Origin: a virus
Reading direction: 5' to 3' (one strand)
IMG/VR virus record: IMGVR_UViG_3300037171_000099
Location: 1 to 25,266 of that record
Length of the DNA stretch: 25,266 nt
The position numbers and the translations under genes were made by a program. The notes beneath the pieces are model-generated. The model had not been told where the DNA came from, did not search any database, and saw nothing but the letters and a program-made list of their open reading frames with translations. Positions 7,824 to 13,768 of this stretch are shown here, in pieces. Position 1 is the stretch's first letter; every line of letters begins with the position of its first letter.

Positions 7824-8236
7824 TACGGGGTGGCTCCCGCGCGAAAGCCGGCGGCGTCGCGCTTGATGCAATTCAGCTGGATCTCGACGCGCAGCGTGAT
7901 GTCGCGCGTGAGGCCAGTGATTTCGTAGTACTCGAAGATCGCCGGCGATTGACCGGGGTTCGTGCAGTACACCAGCCGCATGCCTGCAAGGACGCCCGGC
8001 CGATAGCGGATCCGGATGCGAGTGGTCTGCTGGCCCTCGACCTGCTGCGCCTGGAACGTCTCGGGCGACTTCCAGTCGTCAATCGCGAACAGCACGTTCT
8101 CGGCCCACAGCACAAAGTCCTGCGACGGCGTGCCCGACGCATCGAGGCCGCCGGCGCGCACTTCGAGATTGCCGACGTGGCGCAGTTCGCCCGACATGGT
8201 GGGGCGGATCTGCCGACGGCGAACCCCGGCGCCCAT
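7823..8236 (-). CDS. Head-tail adaptor (phage head-tail joining family)
   Basis: The 137-residue protein has SGELRHVGNLEVRAG near the start, a central WKSPETFQAQQVEGQQTTRI strand pair, the IRYRPGVLAGMRLVY segment, and IFEYYEITGLTRDITLRVEI near the end. This is the usual beta-barrel layout of SPP1 gp16 / lambda gpFII-like head closure proteins ('IRYR.G......R......Y.I'). The ATG at 8236 directly abuts the stop of the preceding 70-residue gene. An internal ATG (MSGELRH) is an alternative start. Confidence 0.85.
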   Translation of the reverse strand: MGAGVRRRQIRPTMSGELRHVGNLEVRAGGLDASGTPSQDFVLWAENVLFAIDDWKSPETFQAQQVEGQQTTRIRIRYRPGVLAGMRLVYCTNPGQSPAIFEYYEITGLTRDITLRVEIQLNCIKRDAAGFRAGATP

Positions 8237-8449
8237 TTACTTGGCCGCCTCCGCGCCGTCGCCACCCGACGGAATTGTCGGCAATTGTGGTGGCGAAGCG
8301 GCGCGGCCGGTGGGCGCCGTGGTGGTGTTTGACGGAGACGATAGCCGTTTTTTCTTCGCTTGCAAGCGCGCTTCGACGACGGCCAGGCGCGCGCGGATCG
8401 CTGCCGGCAGGTGGGCGCGGACCTTGCCGCACAGGCCGCAGCCGCTCAT
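8237..8449 (-). CDS. Hypothetical 70-residue protein with N-terminal CGLC motif
   Basis: The N-terminus reads MSGCGLCGKVRAHLPAAI, giving a close Cys pair, followed by a basic helix (RARLAVVEARLQAKKKRL) and a low-complexity Ser/Thr/Pro/Gly tail. It starts in an ATGA overlap with the preceding small membrane protein and is followed without a gap by the adaptor gene. I do not recognise a family. The coupling on both sides supports that it is translated. Confidence 0.65.
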   Translation of the reverse strand: MSGCGLCGKVRAHLPAAIRARLAVVEARLQAKKKRLSSPSNTTTAPTGRAASPPQLPTIPSGGDGAEAAK

Positions 8450-8550
8450 TTGCTGTAGTCCGTGAAGAACACGGCGATGATCAAGAGGATGATCCCAATG
8501 ACGACAAGCGCCCCTACCCCGTAGCCGAAAATTTCAAGCGCGAGTTTCAT
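8446..8550 (-). CDS. 34-residue single-span membrane protein
   Basis: The frame encodes MKLALEIFGYGVGALVV, then IGIILLIIAVFF and the short tail TDYSK. Nearly the whole protein is one hydrophobic helix. It starts in an ATGA overlap with the connector stop and ends in an ATGA overlap with the next gene, so both ends are fixed by coupling. It resembles the 37-residue membrane protein at 2564-2677 in size and position logic, not in sequence. Function unknown. Confidence 0.65.
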   Translation of the reverse strand: MKLALEIFGYGVGALVVIGIILLIIAVFFTDYSK

Positions 8551-9056
8551 ACGCCCATCCCGACGCGGTACGGGAACAGCATCGACTCGCAGCGCGTCTC
8601 GATCAGTTCGAAGTTGTCGGTGTTGCGATCGAACAGCGACTCCATGTACAGCAGGATCGCGGCTTTGACGTCGCGGCGCAGCGGCTGCGATTGATCTTTG
8701 AGCATCGGGTTATTCGCCCAATACGCGAGCCAGGTTTCCTGCGTCCAGCCTTCCCAGCCGTACCAGGCCTGCACGCCCGGGCCGTTGACGATGTTGGTGA
8801 CATCGAGCGCGGCGGGATACGGATCGATCCAGCTGGGCGAGTCCTTGGGGTCCGGGGCGGGCTGCGGATTCGAATCGCTCGGGGAGTTGAGCTCCACGAG
8901 CTCGGCGAGCGAGCGCTGCGTGAAGTTCTCGGCCCAATCGATCGCGGCGCCGATCAGGTCTTCGATGCGCGAATCCCAATAGGTGTTGCCCAGGTCGATC
9001 GACAGCTGGAACTTGGCGTCATCGAGCGAGATGTACTGGCCGCGCGGTGAGTTCAT
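8547..9056 (-). CDS. Head-tail connector (HK97 gp6-like)
   Basis: The 169-residue protein begins MNSPRGQYISLDDAKFQLSI and continues DLGNTYWDSRIEDLIGAAID with WAENFTQRSLAEL, the classic N-terminus of the phage gp6-like connector family (helices for the portal-adaptor ring). The middle is an unusually long insert rich in Pro, Ser and Trp (SPSDSNPQPAPDPKDSPSWI and WYGWEGWTQETWLAYW). The family C-terminus returns with RRDVKAAILLYMESLFD. The ATG overlaps the stop of the GT8-like gene (ATGA), so the start of the connector block is coupled to the sugar-transfer island. Confidence 0.87.
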   Translation of the reverse strand: MNSPRGQYISLDDAKFQLSIDLGNTYWDSRIEDLIGAAIDWAENFTQRSLAELVELNSPSDSNPQPAPDPKDSPSWIDPYPAALDVTNIVNGPGVQAWYGWEGWTQETWLAYWANNPMLKDQSQPLRRDVKAAILLYMESLFDRNTDNFELIETRCESMLFPYRVGMGV

Positions 9057-9769
9057 CGGTAGTGCTCCATGATCCAGCTGTGCTTGCGTCGCATGTGCGG
9101 CTCCCAGGGATCGACGTGGCCGTGCATGATGACCATTCGAGCGTTGGTCGGCAGATGTCCACCATGCCGCGGCGCGATCTGGTTGCGGTAGGAATATACG
9201 CCGTCGCGCTCCGTGAATTTCGGCTCGTTGGGTCCCAGGCACACCCCGATCCACGCCTGGTCGCTGCCAATGTAGTGCGCCTTGAGCCCCAGGAGCGGCG
9301 AAGTCAGCGGGTCGAATTGTTCCCAGAGTTGGGGCCGGGTTCCGGCTTTGTGCTGGATCAGTGAGCCGTTATAGGGGGTGCCGCGCGCGGTGTCGCCGTA
9401 GATTTTGAAATCGAGATCTTCAGCAAATAGCCCGGTGATGTCGCGGACGATAACGACATCGAGATCGAGCGAAACGAACCGGGGACCGAGGAAGCCAGCT
9501 GCCTCACGAGAGAACATTCGAAGGCGTCGATAGCAGCTTGGATTTCCGCGTCCGTGAGGGCTGGGGACATTCGCGTAGTCGCTCCACAGTTTGATGATCC
9601 GCACATCCGGCGAGATCCCGACCGCATCGTCGGTGATGCACACCAGTTCGAACGGCGCATGGTAATGGCGCGTGAGCATGCTGTGCAGCACGTTGACCGT
9701 GGCCGGGCCGAACTTCGATCGATAGCCGCGCGCCGGCGTCCACTTCCAGCAGACAAAGGTTGTCAGCAC
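9053..9769 (-). CDS. GT8-like glycosyltransferase (DxD), sugar-transfer island
   Basis: The 238-residue protein has a GT-A-type layout: FVCWKWTPARGYRSKFGPAT at the N-terminus, FELVCITDDAVGIS at 40-53, and SLDLDVVIVRDI at 100-111, where D102-x-D104 is a metal/nucleotide-sugar binding DxD motif. Further down, DFKIYGDTARGTPYNGSLI and HYIGSDQAWIG follow the pattern of GT8-related transferases that keep a 'D..W' acceptor-side motif. It likely moves a sugar from a nucleotide-sugar donor in the cytoplasm. The acceptor is unknown. The start overlaps the GT2 stop by 7 bases, the end overlaps the connector start. Confidence 0.78.
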   Translation of the reverse strand: MLTTFVCWKWTPARGYRSKFGPATVNVLHSMLTRHYHAPFELVCITDDAVGISPDVRIIKLWSDYANVPSPHGRGNPSCYRRLRMFSREAAGFLGPRFVSLDLDVVIVRDITGLFAEDLDFKIYGDTARGTPYNGSLIQHKAGTRPQLWEQFDPLTSPLLGLKAHYIGSDQAWIGVCLGPNEPKFTERDGVYSYRNQIAPRHGGHLPTNARMVIMHGHVDPWEPHMRRKHSWIMEHYR

Positions 9770-10482
9770 GGCGACTCGAAAAGTTTCCTATAGGGGAACG
9801 TGAGCCGGCGCGGCGTCCAGGCGCCTTCGAGGGCGCGGGCCGCGGTGACGCGCGGCATGCCGAAGGCATCCATCGGCTCTTTGCGCCCGTAGGTGGTGGT
9901 CGAGGCGTCGGGCACGACGGTACGGGGAACCCTGATCAGCCACTGCGGCAGCATCACGATTTTGGCGTGCTGGTTCACCCGATCGCGAAATTCCGCATCG
10001 GTCCCGTAGAAGCCCGCATAGCGTTCGTCGTAGCCGCCGATCTTCTCGAAGAGGGCGCGCGTCATCAGCCAGCTGTTCGGGTGCGGTTTGTACCTCGACA
10101 GGTCGCCGTCGCGCTCGAGCGTGCGCCGCTCGAAGCGGTAGACGTGCTTGGCCGGCCGTTCGGTGCCAAGGATGGCCGCCATCGTTGCGTGTGGAACGAT
10201 GTGATCGATATCGGTCAGGAGCAGCCACGGCGTGGTCGCGTGGTGCGCTGCGATGTTGCGCGCCGCGTCCTGGTTCCAGCGCACGTCGACCCCGATCTTG
10301 AAGATGGTCAGCGGGCAGCCTATCGGCTCGCCCTGTGCGTCGCCGTCCGGCGATCCGTCGTCGACCACGATCACCGCCAGCTGCTCGAGCACATCGGCGC
10401 CGTACGCCCGTATCCGCTCGAACTGGAGCCGCAGCATTCCCGCGTTGCAATAATAGGGGAAACACAGCGTGAGTTTTCTCAC
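9763..10482 (-). CDS. GT2-type glycosyltransferase
   Basis: The 239-residue protein has the family 2 GT-A signature: LTLCFPYYCNAGMLRLQFER at the N-terminus, VIVVDDGSPDG at 37-47, the WNQDAARNIAA segment at 69-79, and LLLTDIDHIVP at 87-97 with a D91-x-D93 motif. A second half with IGGYDERYAGFYGTDAEFRDR carries the usual 'GYDE...G.D.E...R' acceptor region. It is soluble, with no membrane span. The start overlaps the HNH-type gene stop by ATGA. The acceptor cannot be read from sequence. Confidence 0.88.
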   Translation of the reverse strand: MRKLTLCFPYYCNAGMLRLQFERIRAYGADVLEQLAVIVVDDGSPDGDAQGEPIGCPLTIFKIGVDVRWNQDAARNIAAHHATTPWLLLTDIDHIVPHATMAAILGTERPAKHVYRFERRTLERDGDLSRYKPHPNSWLMTRALFEKIGGYDERYAGFYGTDAEFRDRVNQHAKIVMLPQWLIRVPRTVVPDASTTTYGRKEPMDAFGMPRVTAARALEGAWTPRRLTFPYRKLFESPC

Positions 10483-10877
10483 GCGGCTCGATTCCGAAGG
10501 TTATCCTCCATGGTGACCCATCGACAATTGGACGGCTCGTAATCGAGATTCGAACGTTTGCGGTCAATCGTGAGGTGGTCTGCATAGCCGTGCGAGAGAG
10601 CCCACGCCGCAAATGTTTCGAAGCTGTCCCACTCCGCGCAAATCTTTATCCCGCGATCCACGTAGTATTTTTTCGCCGACGGGTTGCAGCACGCCGTCAC
10701 GCCACAGCGGCTGCGCATCCACTCCCACTCTTTGTGAAGGCGCGTCCTGCTCATCCCATGCTTCGTGTGGGCGCAGCTGACGCAAAGCCTCGCGGCTCGC
10801 CGAGCCAGCGACATGCGCGTCCAGTTCTTCGGCATTGGCCGGTCTTCATTGCATTTTGGGCACCTCACGAGGCGCAT
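10479..10877 (-). CDS. HNH-like phage nuclease/DNA-binding protein with zinc ribbon
   Basis: The 132-residue protein starts MRLVRCPKCNEDRPMPKNWT with a CPKC pair, and a second pair (CVSC) at 32-35 completes a probable zinc ribbon. The C-terminal part (HKEWEWMRSRC, then YVDRGIKICAEWDSFETF, then HLTIDRKRSN and YEPSNCRWVTMEDNLRNR) matches a widespread phage protein type with the pattern 'Y..RGI..C..W..F..F..........IDR...N..YEP.NCRW', often annotated as HNH endonuclease or intron-type DNA-binding protein. It splits two island genes but is coupled to both. I chose ATG at 10877, which overlaps the end of the preceding gene by 13 bases. Confidence 0.75.
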   Translation of the reverse strand: MRLVRCPKCNEDRPMPKNWTRMSLARRAARLCVSCAHTKHGMSRTRLHKEWEWMRSRCGVTACCNPSAKKYYVDRGIKICAEWDSFETFAAWALSHGYADHLTIDRKRSNLDYEPSNCRWVTMEDNLRNRAA

Positions 10878-11494
10878 TGCGCGGTCGCCTCGAGATCGGC
10901 GCGACTGATGCGGCCGAACGCATGCACGGCGGAGCTCGAGCCGCAGAGCCACGTCGAGATCCCCACGGCGCGCAGCTGCTGGGCGGCGGTGTCGAACTGC
11001 GCGCCCCACTCGGCCAGGCGCTTATCCCCGGTGGCGTGGCCTTCCACCCAGGGATATTGCGGGAACCAGTGCGCCTCGTTTTTCGGTCCGCGCTTCATGT
11101 CGAAGCCGACCAGGTAGAGCTCGGCCGGGCGCATCTGATAGGCGAGATTGAGCGCACAGAACCCCGAGTGCGTGCCGTTGAGGCAGCCGGGTTCGTCGGT
11201 GAGTGTGGTCGACGTGTGGTCGCAGTCGAACAGGTGGACGTGCTCGAGGCCGTCGGCCTTGACGTTCTTCATGGTCGAGCGACGCAGCCAAACGGGTTTG
11301 CCAAACCGCGATATCGAGCCGAATCGCCGCTCGGTCCAGATCCGATCCATCGACACGACCGCGTCGACGCGCGGCGCATAGATGGCCGCATCGTTCACGG
11401 CGATCACGAAGCCGGGCAGCTTGCGCAAATCGAGTTGGCTCGCGGACCAGCCGCCGCCGAGCACGGTCACGCGTTTTACGTCTTGCGCAGCCAT
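10865..11494 (-). CDS. MptE/DUF115-like Rossmann-type protein (second copy in the island)
   Basis: The 209-residue protein begins with DVKRVTVLGGGWSASQLDLR, a glycine-rich nucleotide-binding-type loop, then PGFVIAVNDAAIYAPRVDAV and VVSMDRIWTERRF. The second half has LNGTHSGFCALNLAYQ and PAELYLVGFDM. The order 'G.G.S...D', 'VIAVND.....P..DA', 'H SG..A...A', 'LYLVGFD' is that of the MptE-like/DUF115 group, which in phages and flagellar islands goes together with sugar transfer. It shares the 'NSG..A.........LLGFD' block with the gene at 12830-13420, so the two are probably paralogs. Reaction not known. The start overlaps the GT-D/methyltransferase stop by 19 bases. Confidence 0.7.
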   Translation of the reverse strand: MAAQDVKRVTVLGGGWSASQLDLRKLPGFVIAVNDAAIYAPRVDAVVSMDRIWTERRFGSISRFGKPVWLRRSTMKNVKADGLEHVHLFDCDHTSTTLTDEPGCLNGTHSGFCALNLAYQMRPAELYLVGFDMKRGPKNEAHWFPQYPWVEGHATGDKRLAEWGAQFDTAAQQLRAVGISTWLCGSSSAVHAFGRISRADLEATAQCAS

Positions 11495-12657
11495 ACGCGA
11501 AGCTCCTTGCCTGTGGCCTGCGCACCCTCGACCGACCAGCCGATGCGCCGCAGTTCGGTGAGCCACCAGTCGGCCGGCTCGACGATCAGGTGGGCGTTGC
11601 GGCCGTCGGGCAAGACTGCGTTCGCTGGCTTGGTCGAGATCACGAAGTAGGCGGCGCGCGCGGCGAGGCGCCACAAATGATCGAGCACCGCGGTGAGCTT
11701 GGTGGGTTCGACGTGCTCGAGCACGTCCGTGCACACGACCAGGTCGGCGGGCTTGGGCATTTTCGCGTGCGCCATGACGCCGGGATCGTAGTTCTGCCAC
11801 CGGAACGCCGGCAGCGCGGCCGCGAGCTTCGCCTCGCCGCAGCCGTAATCGAGCAACGTCTCGGCCTCGAGACCGGTCGCGAAGGCCTCGACCGCCTCGG
11901 CATGTTTCGCGCCGTCGGCGCCCCAGCTGCGTTTGCGATGCAGCTGCGCCAGCTGCTGCCGGTACGGCGCGCTGGTCAGATCGTTGACCTGGTAGAGGTA
12001 CGCGCCGGCGTGCCGCATGAACATCCCGATGTGACCGAGATCGAGCGCGTGAATCCCCTTCCACGAGAGCCGATAGGCCAGCGCGGTCGCCGTCGCGCCC
12101 AGGCACAGCAGCACGATGCGATCGTGGAGGCCCGAGGCCAGGACCTCGACCTCGCGCTCGAGCAGATCGATTTCCGCATACGCATGCTGGCGCGACCCGG
12201 AGACCGTGGTGACGCTGTGCGCCTCGCCCTCGAGCATTTCGACGGTGATCGATTTTTTATCGCCGACGACGAGGATCACGTCCTTGCCGCGCCACAGGTC
12301 GCGGACCTGGTCCCAATATTTCGGCGTGTCGATCCACGGCGCGTTATCGGGCCGCGTGATGAAGGCGCTGCCATAGACGGCCGCGCCGCAGTACTTGACG
12401 TAGCGTTCCTCCGCGTACCGCAGCCACTGCTCCTTGCGCGGGCAGCCGTTGAAGATGTTCGGCAGGCACACGATGCAATCCCCGGGGTGCAGCGCGATCA
12501 TTTGGAGCTCGCGCGCGAGATTGGCATCGAAGCGCTGCGACGTGCAGCCGTTCTCGACCGCGCAGCGCCACTCGCCGTCGCCGAAGCGCGCGATCGAGCG
12601 CGTGGCCGCGAGCTCGAGGGTTTGGTCTTCGGAAAGTATTTGCGGATACTTTTTCAA
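11476..12657 (-). CDS. Bifunctional GT-D fold glycosyltransferase + SAM methyltransferase
   Basis: The 393-residue protein has two domains. Residues 15-235 carry the GT-D (DUF1792-type) signature SIARFGDGEWRC at 21-32 and VCLPNIFNG at 63-71, with DVILVVGDKK at 126-135 and LLCLGATATALAY at 183-195. Residues 245-393 are a class I methyltransferase: LLDYGCGEAKLA at 268-279 (motif I), YDPGV at 290-294, and VVCTDVLEHVEP at 307-318. The start is TTG at 12657, since it forms a TTGA overlap with the preceding small gene; a GTG at 12696 would lengthen it by 13 residues of shadow-like sequence. The fusion would let one protein add a sugar and methylate the sugar or the acceptor. Substrates are not visible. 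Confidence 0.82.
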   Translation of the reverse strand: MKKYPQILSEDQTLELAATRSIARFGDGEWRCAVENGCTSQRFDANLARELQMIALHPGDCIVCLPNIFNGCPRKEQWLRYAEERYVKYCGAAVYGSAFITRPDNAPWIDTPKYWDQVRDLWRGKDVILVVGDKKSITVEMLEGEAHSVTTVSGSRQHAYAEIDLLEREVEVLASGLHDRIVLLCLGATATALAYRLSWKGIHALDLGHIGMFMRHAGAYLYQVNDLTSAPYRQQLAQLHRKRSWGADGAKHAEAVEAFATGLEAETLLDYGCGEAKLAAALPAFRWQNYDPGVMAHAKMPKPADLVVCTDVLEHVEPTKLTAVLDHLWRLAARAAYFVISTKPANAVLPDGRNAHLIVEPADWWLTELRRIGWSVEGAQATGKELRVWLRKT

Positions 12658-12833
12658 GACTCGTCCAGCACTTCGACGCGGCCGCCGATCACCCACATGC
12701 CGAAGCGCACCAGGCGCACGCCGAGCCAGATCCGAAACACAAACACGCGCGAGAGGCGGATCCGCACCACGAGTTCCTGTGCCAGGACCTCATCGAGCTC
12801 GCGGTGTCCGACGCTGGTGTTCAGCAATTTCAT
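12654..12833 (-). CDS. 59-residue basic, hydrophobic protein in the island
   Basis: The protein reads MKLLNTSVGHRELDEVLAQE, then LVVRIRLSRVFVFRIWLG and VRLVRFGMWVIGG, ending VEVLDES. The middle is an amphipathic, Arg-spaced hydrophobic stretch that could bind the membrane surface or form a helix. It starts in an ATGA overlap with the MptE/DUF115-like gene and ends in a TTGA overlap with the GT-D gene, so it lies tightly coupled in the island. I do not know the family. Confidence 0.7.
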   Translation of the reverse strand: MKLLNTSVGHRELDEVLAQELVVRIRLSRVFVFRIWLGVRLVRFGMWVIGGRVEVLDES

Positions 12834-13420
12834 ACGCAGTCTCCGATCGGTTGGCGCGCGAAACACTGTAGCGCGGTCTTGGGCGAGCAGTTGATGACGG
12901 TGACGCCGGCGGCCTCGAGATCGACGCTGAGCTTGTTCATGGCCGCGACCCAGGTCGGGTACATGCCGCCGTTCCCCAGGCCGCGCGGATGGTCGCCGTG
13001 CCAGTGCGTCTTGCCGCCGCTGCGTTGGAAATCGAACCCGAGCAGCAGGATGCGCGTGCAACCGAACAGCGCGGCCAGGCCGATCGCCTGGTAACCGGAA
13101 TTTTTGCCGGTGTGGATCATCGTCGGGTTCGTCGACAGGCCCGGCTTGTCCATGCCATAGATCCAGTGCAAATCGAATTGATCGCGGGCGCGCGCCGACA
13201 CGGTCCACTTCTCGCCATGGAACACGGTCGCGATCTCGGGGAAATAGTGGATCCACCATTGATCGTCGCAAGCATAGAGCGCGTCCGCCCATGGCGCGGC
13301 GCGAAAGCTCGTGTTGACGACTATGGTGCGCTGGCACGCTCGTGACGTGAGGACGTCTTGCGGCGTGAGGCTGGGGCCCGACGCGATGATGCAGACGGTC
13401 TCGCCTTGCCATCGTCCTTG
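12830..13420 (-). CDS. MptE/DUF115-like Rossmann-type protein (first copy), start codon missing or frameshifted
   Basis: The conserved domain begins WQGETVCIIASGPSLTPQDV, the typical N-terminal 'ASGPSLT' loop of this phage family, followed by IVVNTSFRAAPWADALYACD, then DQWWIHYF, then HTGKNSGYQAIGLAALFG and RILLLGFDFQ. About 196 residues are shown. No ATG, GTG or TTG occurs in this frame upstream of the conserved loop; the first (GTG at 13225) would remove the loop and the first strand. The frame is joined to the preceding gene by a -1 shift at G GGC CCC (13426..13420), which would give a fusion of about 277 residues. Other explanations are an unusual start codon or a sequence error. The domain call is solid, the start is not. 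The stop overlaps the next gene by ATGA. Confidence 0.7.
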   Translation of the reverse strand, partial: QGRWQGETVCIIASGPSLTPQDVLTSRACQRTIVVNTSFRAAPWADALYACDDQWWIHYFPEIATVFHGEKWTVSARARDQFDLHWIYGMDKPGLSTNPTMIHTGKNSGYQAIGLAALFGCTRILLLGFDFQRSGGKTHWHGDHPRGLGNGGMYPTWVAAMNKLSVDLEAAGVTVINCSPKTALQCFARQPIGDCV

Positions 13421-13662
13421 GGGCCCGCCATGTCTTGGGCTACCGGCGGCGGCGGGCTTGCCGACGGCGCCCCGGCGTGCTGCGTGAGCGGCGCACGCTG
13501 GAAGGCCTGGACGCGCTGCGGTTGCGGATCATCGGGCAGGATCACGATCATGCTTTTCTGCTTGAGCGCGTCCGCGTAGCCCTTCTCCGCCGAAAAGATC
13601 TGGCCGCTCCGGAGCAGCCCGTAACGACCCTTGAATGTTTTCAGCGCTCGACACTGCGGCAT
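13321..13662 (-). CDS. Small head-region protein after capsid, possible frameshift donor
   Basis: The 113-residue protein starts MPQCRALKTFKGRYGLLRSG, then QIFSAEKGYADALKQK, resembling small phage proteins with the pattern 'ALK.F.GRYG..R.G......YA..L' that often follow the major capsid gene. The second half is low complexity: Pro-rich (SASPPPPVAQ) and then Arg/Ser-rich. From about residue 82 on, it overlaps the MptE/DUF115-like frame. If the -1 shift at 13420-13426 is used, the first 81 residues become the N-terminus of that protein. The ATG has GGAG about 7 bases upstream. Function unknown. Confidence 0.65.
   Translation of the reverse strand: MPQCRALKTFKGRYGLLRSGQIFSAEKGYADALKQKSMIVILPDDPQPQRVQAFQRAPLTQHAGAPSASPPPPVAQDMAGPKDDGKARPSASSRRAPASRRKTSSRHERASAP
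13420..13426 (-). promoter_or_regulatory. Candidate -1 slippery heptamer G GGC CCC
   Basis: In the frame of the 113-residue gene the codons are GCG GGC CCC AAG, so the heptamer GGGCCCC has the X XXY YYZ form and the right register. A -1 slip leads directly into the MptE/DUF115-like frame that lacks its own start. GC-only heptamers are usually weak slip sites, so this is a hypothesis, not an established site. Confidence 0.35.
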
Positions 13663-13731
13663 GGATGGACTCCGAATTAACGATACGTACAGTTTTTTAG
13701 GTCGCCCCGGGACCGCGCTTAGCTTGTGGGT

Positions 13732-13753
13732 CGGCGTGCCGGGGCACACGCCG
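13732..13753 (-). other. Hairpin after the major capsid gene
   Basis: Arms CGGCGTG (13732-13738) and CACGCCG (13747-13753) pair perfectly over 7 bases with an 8-base loop. The hairpin lies 16 bases past the capsid stop in the 106-base gap before the next gene, the longest gap within the minus-strand late operon. There is no T-run behind it on the minus strand, so it is not a classical intrinsic terminator. It could protect the 3' end of capsid mRNA or attenuate downstream transcription. Confidence 0.45.
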
Positions 13754-13768
13754 CCCGCGCCTTGAGCC

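Noticed and set aside
13663-13768. Intrinsic terminator after the major capsid gene
   Set aside because: The hairpin is real but no T-run follows it on the transcribed strand, and downstream genes continue in the same direction.
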